This document shows positions 1 through 9,750 of a DNA stretch of 64,000 nt, piece after piece; position 1 is the first letter of the stretch, and every line of letters begins with the position of its first letter. The position numbers and the translations under genes are program-made. The DNA is taken from positions 186,001-250,000 of the forward strand of contig JALRMH010000043.1 in the NCBI GenBank assembly GCA_026119935.1, in the 5' to 3' direction. Under the pieces are notes generated by a model. The model worked only from the letters and a program-made list of their open reading frames with translations, searched no databases and had not been told where the DNA came from. Source of the stretch: Endothia cerciana. Taxonomy: Eukaryota > Ascomycota > Sordariomycetes > Diaporthales > Cryphonectriaceae.

Positions 1-2036
1 GGCGGGTGACTTGTAAGTCCGCCGGCCCTGAACACGCCTTACATACACCCTCTCGGCCGCCAGTGCTGACTAGTGATCTTCCAGCGATCAGAACGAGGAC
101 TACATTACCATCCCGGCACTGGCTGGCGGAGCAATCGGTACCAAGTATGACTGGAATACGACCTATGCAGCTAACCCGGAGCTGCAAAACCGGACAGTGT
201 CAATCCCTCAAGGCAGGATCGTTGGCGGCTCAACCAAGTTGAATCGCATGGTCTTTGATCGAGGCTCGGTCTCAGACTACGATCGCTGGGCCGAGCTGGG
301 CAATACTGGTTGGGACTACGATGGATTGTTTCCCTACTTTAAGAAGGTTCGTAAGCTTGACTATACCGGCTTAGTAGATCACAAGAGGCTGACTCGTCTT
401 CAACAGCAAGAGAAGTTTACAGGTCCGAATGCAGATATCGTGGCGGAGTACGGTGTCCAGACTGATCCCAGTGTCCACGGCTATACCGGCAATATCCAAG
501 TCAGCTATTCGCCGTTCTTCTGGCCGTTGACCCGTAAGTATCTGCTTTCCCAGATATTGGAAACCAAGGAGGCTCACACCTGTCTAATCCCATCCAGAAA
601 ATATCGTGAACGCAACAAACGAGCTGGGCATCACCATCCCTCAGGATCAGGCTGCTGGGGAACCGATTGGTGGCTATTTCTGCCCACATAATATCGACCC
701 AACCACTGTCACGAGGTGCTCTGCAGAAGAGGCTGAATACGATGGCGTTCAAAATCGCTCGAACCTCCACCTAGTCACCGGGCAGCAAGTAACGCGGCTG
801 ATCCTGGACGCGTCCAACGGCACGGCGAAGGTCACCGGTGTTGAGGTGAGAGACATCCAGCGAAAAAGCTCATGGCTCCGTGGTCAGGAAGCACAAAGGC
901 TGACATAACCCCAGTTCGCAACATCCGCCGATGCAGCTAGGTCGACTGTTTCAGTTGATACCGAAGCCATCTTGGCTGCTGGGTCGCTCTTCACGCCGCA
1001 GATTCTCCAGGTCTCCGGAATTGGATCTAGCAGCCTCCACCAGGAGATAGGAGTATCGACGGTCGTGGACCTGCCAGCTGTTGGAGAGAACTTCCAGGAT
1101 CATATTCTTCTCTCCACGGTTGCTACGGGTGAGTGATTTGACATACTGTGTGCTAGGACTTCTGTTTGACAAATCCCCACAGTGACTACCGGAGAGATCA
1201 CCAGCAGCAATCTCACCAGCAATGCTACATTCGCCGCCGAGGCAATGGCGGAATACGAACAAAACAAGACAGGGCCTTACTCCACGCCCACCGGCGACTT
1301 CTTGCTGTTTTTGCCTCTGTCCACCTTTACCAACGACACCTCCATCGTCACCCAAGCCGCTGCCCAGAACGGGACCCAGTACCTCCCGGCCGACACGCCA
1401 GCCGAGGTGGTCGCCGGATACGAGAAGCAGCAGGCCGTCCTCAACACCTACCTGAACCGCACCGACTCGGCCATCATGGAGTACATCTGGGATACAGGCA
1501 CAATCGTCCTCGGCTTGGAGCACCCTTACTCTCGCGGCACCGTCCGCGCCGCGTCGAACAGCACTTTTGATGCACCGATCGCCACTCCCGGCTACCTGTC
1601 CAACCCGATCGACGTGCAGCTCCTGATCCAGGCGGTCAAGTACAGCCGGACCATCCGGAACACCGCCGCCATCCAGAGCCTGCAGCCCGTCGAGGTTCTG
1701 CCGGGGCTGAACGTGACGAGTGATGCGGACATCGAGGATTTCATCCGGGCGAATGCGGCAACTCTGTATCATCCGTCCGGGAGCTGCAAGATGGGACCGC
1801 GGGAGGAGGGAGGTGTGGTTGACACTTCGTTGAAGGTGTATGGAACTAGCAACTTGCGAGTCGTGGACGCCAGTATCATACCATTGTTGCCTGCGACGCA
1901 TATAATGACGGCGGTCTACGGCGTCGCCGAGAAGGTATTCCCACTCCTTTTGACATCATACTCTCGCGTCCCGATGCGACTGCTAACCGCGACTTCTTCA
2001 CAGGCTTCCGACATCATCAAAGGCGTATCACCATGA
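1..2036 (+). CDS. GMC-family oxidoreductase, 5' end outside window
   Basis: FAD-dependent glucose-methanol-choline oxidoreductase; the Rossmann N-terminus lies left of the window. Exons by frame and splice consensus: 1-12, 85-533, 598-845, 915-1128, 1183-1934, 2004-2036; introns are 54-72 nt with GT/AG ends and all phases agree. Recognisable pieces are AGDFDQNEDY just before the flavin-contact region, GRIVGGSTKLNRMV (GMC signature 1), AAGSLFTPQILQVSGIG (signature 2), and the C-terminal HPSGSCKMGP with the catalytic His, followed by the second active-site position in PATHIMT. Many N-x-S/T sites suggest a secreted enzyme, but the signal peptide would be off the window. Substrate cannot be deduced; aryl-alcohol, glucose and choline oxidase-like members share these motifs. 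Confidence 0.92.
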
Positions 2037-2638
2037 GCTACCATACTACTCCACGGCTGAAAAGAATAAATAGCCTGTGATCTCTACCCTTGAGATCTCC
2101 AGACATGCGTTTGCCTTCGAGTGGACATATTAGGACAGCATATAATCCATGCCTTGCAAGAATTCAATTCTAAATCATTAGACCTTCCTAGCCCGCCTCT
2201 CCTGTTTCATCATCGTACTGGTATGGAGTAAATATTTTCCAGTACAGCATTGTACTTTTCCATCATAACATTGGAATATTGAAAAGGCGTTACGACCTAA
2301 TTTAGACCTTGAAAACTGAATAAAGTGCTAACTTTGCCTCACTAGTTGGGACAGGAAAACCGATATGTAAGTGCGTGGAAGGACGATCCGACCCATATGA
2401 TCCGCACAAGGTGATATATTCATCTCTTCCACCTTAAAGGTATCACTGAGGACCTATGTCAGATGGAAAATCTAGGGTAAGCTATAAATCCAGTGGGGTT
2501 TCAGCGCTTCTCGTCTCCACGACGAAAGCTGAGAGATGCCAGCAGGCATCGAAATGGAAACTGTGAGCATCCAGTGCCGAGACTCCACATGGCCCACTAT
2601 CTACCATTATCAAATGCAAAATTTTCCTCTCTTCCATT
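2037..2638. other. intergenic, GMC gene to tRNA
   Basis: About 600 bp of AT-rich spacer holding the 3' region of the GMC gene and the upstream flank of the tRNA gene. No coding signal seen on either strand. Confidence 0.6.
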
Positions 2639-2645
2639 GGCAAGA

Positions 2646-2656
2646 TGGCCGAGCGG
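2646..2656 (+). promoter_or_regulatory. Pol III A box
   Basis: TGGCCGAGCGG matches the internal A box TRGYNNARNGG. The D-loop insert begins at the very next base, so the A box core is left whole. Confidence 0.8.
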
Positions 2657-2717
2657 GTAAGCGTCACCTCCACATACTGATGCATCTCAACAACGCATGT
2701 CTAACAGTATCTCCCAG
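2657..2717 (+). other. spliceosomal-type intron inside the tRNA D-loop
   Basis: A 61-bp insert starts GTAAGC and ends CTCCCAG. It contains GTCTAAC with the putative branch A at 2704, 13 nt from the 3' end. Size, donor, branch and acceptor all match the mRNA introns of neighbouring genes. Its exact excision gives CGG|TCTAAGGC, a normal tRNA-Leu D-arm. It has none of the usual features of a tRNA-endonuclease intron, which sits in the anticodon loop. It may also fold through ATACTG (2674-2679) and CAGTAT (2705-2710). Confidence 0.75.
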
Positions 2718-2737
2718 TCTAAGGCGCCACGTTCAGG

Positions 2738-2761
2738 TCCTCTCAAACTTTGAATATCTTC
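2738..2761 (+). other. canonical tRNA intron after position 37
   Basis: The 24 nt between G37 and T38 are the site used by the eukaryotic tRNA splicing endonuclease. TTGAA within the intron can pair with the TTCA of the anticodon loop, as in normal pre-tRNA. Confidence 0.85.
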
Positions 2762-2783
2762 TCGTGGTCTCGCAAGAGGCGTG

Positions 2784-2794
2784 AGTTCGAATCT
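2784..2794 (+). promoter_or_regulatory. Pol III B box
   Basis: AGTTCGAATCT in the T-arm fits the B box GGTTCRANNCC. It is about 128 bp from the A box, further than usual because of the two introns. Confidence 0.75.
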
Positions 2795-2805
2795 CACTCT
2801 TGTCA

Positions 2806-2809
2806 TTTT
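2806..2809 (+). terminator. Pol III T-run terminator
   Basis: TTTT begins directly after the discriminator base; a longer T-run follows at about 2815. Confidence 0.75.
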
Positions 2810-3248
2810 CGAATTTTTGTTTTGGTTGATCCTCATTCCTAGTGTTTCGAGGCAACTATGGTGTTGTGCAGGCCTTTGGGTCTCTCTTTTTTCCCCCCAG
2901 ATGCACAACACTGATCCCGTTATAGCCAAGGTTAGTGTTACGGCCTTGTAATGGCAAGACGTATGTAATTAGACTTTGACTCTTATGCTTACTATCTTTC
3001 TGGTTTCTAATTTTTTATTTTTTTCTTCCTTCCCTTCTTTCTTTCTGCCTTACTTCTCTCGTTTTCACTTCTTGGTTTATCTTGCGCTGTTTATTCTCTT
3101 TAAACTTTTAGGCATAATTATAGTAAATACCTATCCCAGAAATTTCATTACTTATTTGTAACCTGTGCTTGTTTACCCACGAGTATCCGTGTACTACAGT
3201 ACTCGCTGAGTAGCAGAACCGATTATATTGCGCTGTGTTATATACCTG
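2810..3248. other. intergenic, tRNA to permease
   Basis: Strongly T-rich, low-complexity plus strand around 2990-3130. It holds the 3' flank of the permease. No gene seen. Confidence 0.55.
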
Positions 3249-5177
3249 CTAATTAATCCCATCCCTGGTTTGTCTTGCTGTGTGCAAATCCATCTCCTGC
3301 AGGCTAACAGCTTTGCTTTTCATAAAGATCTTATAGCTGCTTACATTGAACAGATATACGATGATTCCGATATAAGATGTCACGAAAGTCGAAGCCTTGA
3401 ATGACGGGATGAAGGCGTTATATCCTGTATGCCAATGTCAGTTGTGGCCATTCGTAAGGCTCGGTACATTTTTAGTACTAATTAGTGGTTAAGGTATTTG
3501 AGCTTGAGGTACAGAGACGAGGCGAAAGTAAAGGACGCAACACCACATTCAGCTTACCATTGAAAGATGTGACGAGGGCCGTGACTCCTAGAGCCCAGTA
3601 TGCCCCATATGGCTGGAGCCGTCCGCGATACGGCATGCTGTCACGTGCGAGACCTTGAGCCTTCATGCCCCGGGTAAATTGAACATAGCTGACGAATATA
3701 CTGATCCAGTTGAGTGTGCCAAACACGGTGACCAGGCTGACGAGATACCCAAAAACCGTCGAGGAGCTTTCAGTGACGTTCATGTAAGCCAGGGCCGTGA
3801 ATAGACTGGTCAGACCAACGCCCCAAAGCGGCACACCGTTGGCGTTGGTGCGCCGAAAGATACCAGGAGCTTGTCCATCATGCGCGAGGCCGAAGAGTGT
3901 GCGCGAGCCGACGTAAATGTCGCTGTTTGCCGCGCTGATCACGAAGACTAGCAGACAGGCGTTCACCACGTGTGGAAAGACCGGAATGTGTGCCAGTTGC
4001 ACGGCAATGACGAAGGGACTGGCAGCTGCTGAGGTGCTAGATCTGGTCGCGCCGACCAGCTGTTCGTTGGTATAAGGCACACTCATGCCAAGGACTAATA
4101 CGCCGATGATGTAGAACAAGACAATACGCCAGAGTGTCTGGCGGACCGCTTTGCGAACAGTCTTTTTGGGGCTGGGCGCTTCACCGAAAGCGACGCCAAC
4201 AACCTCGGTCCCAGTATATGCGAAGCATGCTTGTACCATACAGGCCCATAAACCAAGGAAATGGCCTGTGGTACCTGTTGATAAGTAGGAGCCGAAGGCT
4301 CCCGGGTCCAACCAATATGCAAAACCGATTCGATGACCGGAAGGCTGCCCGCCGAGGGAGATGACAAGGCATGTGAGAATGAGCATGATGATGACGATTA
4401 ACTTGATTGTTGACATCCAAAACTCGGCTTCTCCGAAGAAAGACACATGAAGCATCTGTTATGGTAGTCGGGTTAGTGGGAGCCTGTATTGCAAATTAGG
4501 AGTGGCGGCCAAGGAACAAATCTCACGTTGAGCGCGACAACGGCGACGGTGAAGGTGGCGACGAAGATACAAACATTCAAGTCGGGACGCCAGTACTGGA
4601 TGATTATGCCGGCGGCGGTCAGGTTGTTGGGGAGTACTATTGCATATTTGAAGAAATAGTTCCATCCGGTCGCGTAGCTGCAGAGCTGTCAGTCTGTAGT
4701 CCAGAAACCAGACCTAGGTTGTATGCGGTGCCACCCATGAGCATTATCATCGTGAGATCAGAGGACTTGGTCTGATACGAGAAAAGGCAGCAACTGGACC
4801 TACCCAAGAGCCGGGTCGACGAAGCGCGTTGCGTACCCAGCGAACCCTTTGTCCATCGGCAGCATTGAGGCCATCTCACCCAGCGCAGTCATCAGGAAGT
4901 AGACGACTGCGCCGATGATACAATACGCAATGAAAAGGCTTCCAGGCCCACCACGTACCAAGCCCGTGCCGGATCCGATGATCAAGCCCGTTCCTATGGC
5001 ACCAGCAACCGCGATCATGGAAATATGGCGCTGTTTGAACCCGCGGTCCAGATGAGATTGCCAGGAATGACTCTGTCCTTCTCTCATGCTCGGGGTGTCA
5101 CGGAGGTCAAGCTCGGCGTCACCCTTCGCCTGAGGCAGCACCGCAGATTTGGACATATCTTGAACGTAATGAGCCAT
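3249..5177 (-). CDS. amino-acid permease (fungal YAT/APC family)
   Basis: Plasma-membrane amino-acid/H+ symporter of the APC superfamily. Exons (transcript order) 5177-4804, 4677-4527, 4455-3558, 3424-3249, joined in frame, give 532 aa, the usual family length. The soluble N-tail is about 45 residues, then HISMIAVAGAIGTGLIIGSG (TM1), GEMASMLPMDKGFAGYATRF, GWNYFFKYAIVLPNNLTAAG and the YTGTEVVGVAFGEAPSPKK signature. The small last exon encodes SFKASTFVTSYIGIIVYLF (last helix) and a charged tail; it is easily missed because the preceding intron (3425-3557) is 133 nt. It is transcribed divergently from the PLP enzyme at 6126 across about 950 bp, so the two may share a promoter. Substrate cannot be told from sequence. 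Confidence 0.93.
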
Positions 5178-6125
5178 TGTGCCTGCTGAGCACTGCAGGT
5201 GTTGAGGAAGGACAAATTGACAAAAGATCTCAGATCTCGAAGAAGGCCAGCAGTGAGTGGTTTTGGAAAAAGTTGATCCAAGAACACGGGCCTGTGATGA
5301 TAATTAGCACGGCGAATGGCAAGCAGGACCCTACAAAGATTAAGGTCAACCCCGCTAATGGGGCCTCGAGCGAATAAATCAACAATATTCTGTTTGCAAA
5401 CCGTGCCTTCGTGCCGTAGCACCCGAGTACCGTCACAGGGCCCAGGCGGTCTTGTATTGTACAAATGCAATGTATATCATAGATCCTTATCAATGTCTGC
5501 TTAAGCTAGGTTATACGTATGAAGCACGCTTCCACGGATGAATATCCGTTGCTGGACTCTCTGCCTTCTGACTTTTCTCTACTGCTATCTGATCCTATTT
5601 TCGTTCAACACCCCGAGTACCGATATCATGTCCGCTGACGTGTAATCTCATTTTTCGTAACTGATCCAACCAAGAGCCTTTTTGCCGTTGCTGCAGCACT
5701 TCGAGTTCCCCTTAGAGCCTGAGTGTTGCATGCTGTTGCATCGATGTGGGTGGGGCCGCGGAGGTTGAACTCCGTGAACATGCTGCTACTAGTAAGCGAC
5801 CTCTTTCCGAATCAACGCCCGAGCATAATCATGCGGATCTTGATAAGTGGAGGTCCAACTCCGAGCTTTGGAATGATATCTGGCTTGGTGAAGCCATCAA
5901 TTACAGAATGTTCAAGGTTTGGTGGAGGCAGGAACGGGGTAAGGGAGATTTCATCATGATTAGATGATAAATGGCGACTAAGTACTTAAAGCGGGAACAT
6001 ATGCGTTGGTGTGATTCGACGTCTATACTTACGTTGTTCACAAATCCGTCGAGGCTTGGCGTATCGGTTCAACAGCCAGACATTCACGAAAGTTGAAGAG
6101 AGTTTGCTTCTCAATATCCCCCCCC
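5178..6125. promoter_or_regulatory. divergent promoter region, permease / PLP enzyme
   Basis: About 950 bp between two divergent start codons, so it must hold both promoters. A weak open frame at 5746-5967 has no recognisable motif and is not called. No clear operator was identified by eye. Confidence 0.5.
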
Positions 6126-7409
6126 ATGGCTCCAGCGCAGATCTTTGATGCAGACGGGATGGGTGTAGACCCGAAGAATAGTGCTTCAAGCTCGACGTCC
6201 AACGCGTCACCTCTCATTACGAAGTTTGCATATTATCGCCGGCTTGTACCACTGCTTTTCCAACCCGACATCGTGTATCTCAACTCATCCTTCGCACCAC
6301 CCTCAAACCTGATCGTCCACGAGGCTTTGGCAAAGTACTCTCACGAGTCACTCCACGACCCGCACCCCAAGCCCGCCTGGCAGGCTGGGGCCGAAGACGC
6401 CCGTGTGCTGCTGGCGAAGTACCTCAATGCGGACCCTTCAACCATTGCTTTTACCAGGGACACCACGGAAGCCCTGGGCAACTTCATCCGCTCCGTACCT
6501 TTCCAGCCTGGAGACAATGTCGTCATCCTGGACACCGAGCATCCTAACCATGCTTACGGCTGGATGGCACTACGCGGCGCTGGTCTGGAAGTGCGACAGG
6601 TCCCGACTGTCGACGAAACGCTGCAGACGGGCCGGGTTACCGCCGCAACCGCGGAGACCTTCGCGCCCTTTGTGGACGAGCGAACGCGAGCCATCGGGCT
6701 GAGCTCCATCATGTTCCACAGCGGCCAGAAAAATGACGTGGCGGGCATCTGTGCGGCCTTCAGGCCACGCGGCATCCACGTCCTGGCCGATCTCACCCAG
6801 CAGGTCGGCTTCGCCGCGGTGGACGTCCAGGCTTTGGGGGTGTCGGCGGCCGCCTTCAGCTTGCACAAGGGCCTTCACTGTCCGACTGGCATCGCCTGCA
6901 TGTATGTGGATGCAGATGTTTTGAAGGTACTTGACCCTGTTCCTCCTGTCGTTGGCTACGGAGCCGTGAGCAATGCTCGCACCGACTTGTTGGTCCCGAA
7001 CGACCCTATTGTCTTCCAGCCGAGCGCGAGGAGGTTCGAGCACCTGAACCTTTGTCTCGTCGGCGCCGCCGCAGCCAAAGCCTACTTGAGCTTCTACCTG
7101 GACTGTCTTGGCCCTTCAGACGTCGAAGAGTACTTGTACAGCCTCGGGGACAAACTGCGTATCGAGTGCAAGAAGCTTGGTATCAGGATTGTTGGCCCTT
7201 CGGATCGCAAGGGACATGCACCACATTTGTATACCCTGAACTTGTTGGATAGTGCATGGCCGGAGCATCTGAAGAGCTGCGGAGTGTATGTAACTGTTTA
7301 TAGATTGGGTGTCCGAGTGTCATTGGGATTCTACAACAATACCATCGATATTGAGCGGCTAGCTGAAGCGTTGAAAATGGGGTTAGACAAAGGCTTGCCC
7401 ACTCGATAG
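6126..7409 (+). CDS. class V PLP-dependent enzyme (NifS/isopenicillin-epimerase-like)
   Basis: Single-exon 427-aa protein of the aminotransferase class V fold, the family of cysteine desulfurases, kynureninase and isopenicillin N epimerase-like enzymes. The start is taken at ATG 6126; the frame is open upstream only to a TTG. Visible: YLNSSFAPPSN near the N-terminus (substrate loop), FTRDTTEALGNF (cofactor phosphate region), DTEHPNHAYGW, the Asp of HVLADLTQQVGF (PLP pyridine N), and SLHKGLHCPTGIACMYV, whose Lys should carry PLP. The mobile Cys loop of true cysteine desulfurases is not obvious, so a secondary-metabolite or amino-acid lyase/epimerase role fits better. It is convergent with the Zn2Cys6 gene that ends at 7667. 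Confidence 0.88.
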   Translation: MAPAQIFDADGMGVDPKNSASSSTSNASPLITKFAYYRRLVPLLFQPDIVYLNSSFAPPSNLIVHEALAKYSHESLHDPHPKPAWQAGAEDARVLLAKYLNADPSTIAFTRDTTEALGNFIRSVPFQPGDNVVILDTEHPNHAYGWMALRGAGLEVRQVPTVDETLQTGRVTAATAETFAPFVDERTRAIGLSSIMFHSGQKNDVAGICAAFRPRGIHVLADLTQQVGFAAVDVQALGVSAAAFSLHKGLHCPTGIACMYVDADVLKVLDPVPPVVGYGAVSNARTDLLVPNDPIVFQPSARRFEHLNLCLVGAAAAKAYLSFYLDCLGPSDVEEYLYSLGDKLRIECKKLGIRIVGPSDRKGHAPHLYTLNLLDSAWPEHLKSCGVYVTVYRLGVRVSLGFYNNTIDIERLAEALKMGLDKGLPTR

Positions 7410-7666
7410 TCTTCAGGGATATTTTTGAGCAGTACAAGCAAAGAGTACTCACCGATAATGCGCAAATATACATGTCTTGGAGCCTGCGTGTATTGACCGT
7501 GTTCCCACTTGCCGGGTGCTTTTGTCCCGGTACTCCTGCTCCAGGTACAAACAACTGTTCCTGGTGAATGGTGCGAAGTTATGTACTTGCTGCCGTGTTC
7601 GTGTGTCCTCAAGATGACATCGATCCGTCATTTCTATCCCACTTGCAAGGCTCCTGGGATGAGCAC

Positions 7667-9750
7667 CTAAGTGGCGATTTGAGAAGATTTTAGGAGACGT
7701 TCCTTCGCATTTCGAGCGAGTATCCAAGTCGGAGAACACTCATCCAGTGCTTGCAGGAGGTAGCTCAGTTCTTCAGGTATGCCGAAGGAAGCTATAGCTT
7801 GAGTCGCTCGAACAATGCCATATATGAAGACGAGCGGAGCATGCTGAAGGCTGTACTGGCTCCGATATTTCCTCAGCAGCGCAATGATGTCTTGCGCAGA
7901 GCTTAAGCAGGTCGCTTGGCGGCCATCCATCGAGGAAGAGAATGATGAGGCTGTATGTGTTATTTCCAGATTCAAAACGATCCGCAGGCTGTGAAAGAGG
8001 ATGCTGTAATTCAGGATTTGTTTTGTCAGCACAATCTCTGTCGGGTATCACATTCCGCCAATCCGCTCGAATCAAGGCTGTAGACTCACTATAATGCTGC
8101 CACGGTCGGGATCAATGTCTCATGAGCCGGTTGCCATCTGTTCCACTTCATCGGGTCGCTCAGTGAACTCTCCCACCGGCAGAGGTCGAGGTTCAGAGAT
8201 TCTATGCAGGTGCTACGACGACTGCCCTCTATGTTGAGCTTTGCTGAATACAATTGAGCGAGCATACGTTGGATGATCTTTGCAAGCTCAATCTGTGACC
8301 TGAAGGACGGAATCAATGGTCGCGCGATATGACTGCCGTCTTCATCATCTTGAAATCCAACCGGGAGCCAACTCTTCATCTCAGGAAAATCCCTCCATGA
8401 TGTTAGCAAGGTTTCCATTTCCAATCACACGCATCACTTACGGGAGTCGCTCCATGGGTCCGACCTCCGCTTCACCGTCAAATAAGCTCAAGGGGCGACC
8501 AAGAACAAGGCTAATGAACTTGTCGGAAATATAACAACCCCAGTATACGCGACGCCGTATCTCTTCATCCTCAGGCGTCACGACCGATTCGTTCATTGAG
8601 GTCCAGTGGTGAGGATCCTGGTGGAAGCCGAGGTCCTGAGCCATGCGAAAGGCGATACCTGCGGGAGACCTCGTCATTAGCATTGCGATGCCCGCCATAC
8701 AGCCTTGTCCTCAGCTCAGGAGCTTAGGTATATTACCTGAGAAGCCCCAACCTTTGGAAAGATTACCCCGCCCGATTTCATAATACGCTAAGCACAAGAA
8801 AGCCTGAACATTCGTGATGGACGACTGAGCCACACCGGCAACCAGTACTATGCTCTCCGCTGCCGCGAAGAATCGCTCGCCGGACTCTCGAGCATCAGCA
8901 TCAGGCATCATCAACAGCCCCAGAGCGCAGATCGCAAACAGCAATGGGCCAGACCAGTATTTTCGCGATGCGTGCGAAGAGAAATGATCGCGGAGGAAAG
9001 CCTCGCGGTAGATAAACATGAAATGCGGGTACTGCCATTTGAAGAAATGCAGCAGCGCACTTGTGACGAGCTCGCTCTGCATATCGATGTTAAAGTGTTG
9101 GGCGACGTGCAGGAGATGTGAGTCCCGGGCGACCTCAATCGCACTGACGCCAGGATTGGAAGCCTCATCATGTGCCGGACAGTTTGTCCAGAGGTGATAG
9201 ATGCTAGTTGGTCCGTGATAGACAAGCGATCCCTCGGATTCTGCCTGAAGATAGGAGCGCTGATGGGCGAGTCTGTGCGCTGGGCTGGTCCCTTTACCGG
9301 GCCGTGACTCTGGCTCAAGGTGATCACCGAAGGCTACCTCGTCGAGAATAGAGTCTCTCTCAGCCAGGCTTGAGTTCTTGACCTTAACGAGCAAAGCCTC
9401 GAGCGAAGCCACTCGGCTCTCTAGGGACGACACGTATTCATGTGATACTGGTCGCCGCTTGGTGTCTGTATCGCCATACTCGCAGTTGTGCTTTGTCCGG
9501 GCGCAGGCAGTGCACGGTTCGGTCCTAGAGCACCTCAACTGGTTGCCAGGATGTTGTCAGTCAAGTATGTTTATCATATTGGACAGATCAATCCATGTCT
9601 CTTTAGTCTTTACCTTGCGAAATCGACATCGTTTGCAGCTACATCTGTTAGCTGATACTGATAGTGGCACTTGTGATGAGCACACCTAGGTAGGCAAGCT
9701 ACAGTACAAACTGACGAGATCTTTCTGGAGGTAGTAGAGTCCATTGGCAT
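7667..9750 (-). CDS. Zn2Cys6 fungal transcription factor
   Basis: Six exons (9750-9716, 9644-9614, 9538-8737, 8658-8442, 8392-8090, 8003-7667) give a 574-aa protein with all phases matching. A short basic lead is followed by CSCKRCRFRKLRC and CTACARTKHNC, that is C-x2-C-x6-C-x5-C-x2-C-x6-C, a complete binuclear zinc cluster. The cluster is split by an intron after CRFRK. Next comes a coiled-coil dimer segment (EYVSSLESRVASLEALLVKV). The fungal_trans region follows, with FLCLAYYEIGRGNLSKGW and AFRMAQDLGFHQDP, and a C-terminal ALDECSPTWILARNAKE block. Introns are 49-86 nt; the first exon (35 nt) is the least certain. Its place beside the PLP enzyme and permease suggests it may regulate them; that is inference. 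Confidence 0.9.

Larger units (their letters stand above)
2639..2805 (+). tRNA. tRNA-Leu(CAG) with two intervening sequences
   Basis: Acceptor stem GGCAAGA (2639-2645) pairs with TCTTGTC (2798-2804), discriminator A2805. D-stem GCC (2648-2650) pairs with GGC (2723-2725). Anticodon stem CCACG (2727-2731) pairs with CGTGG (2763-2767); the loop reads TT-CAG-G, so the anticodon is CAG (Leu, reads CUG). The variable arm TCTCGCAAGAGGC is typical of a class II tRNA. The T-arm is GTGAG-TTCGAAT-CTCAC. A normal 24-nt tRNA intron sits after position 37. A further 61 bp lies in the D-loop directly after G18G19; removing it restores a canonical Leu D-loop, AGCGGTCTAA. With both removed the tRNA is 82 nt, the usual length. 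CCA is not encoded. Tertiary-contact bases (T8, A14, G18, G19, G13/A22) are present, so the gene does not look decayed. Confidence 0.93.
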
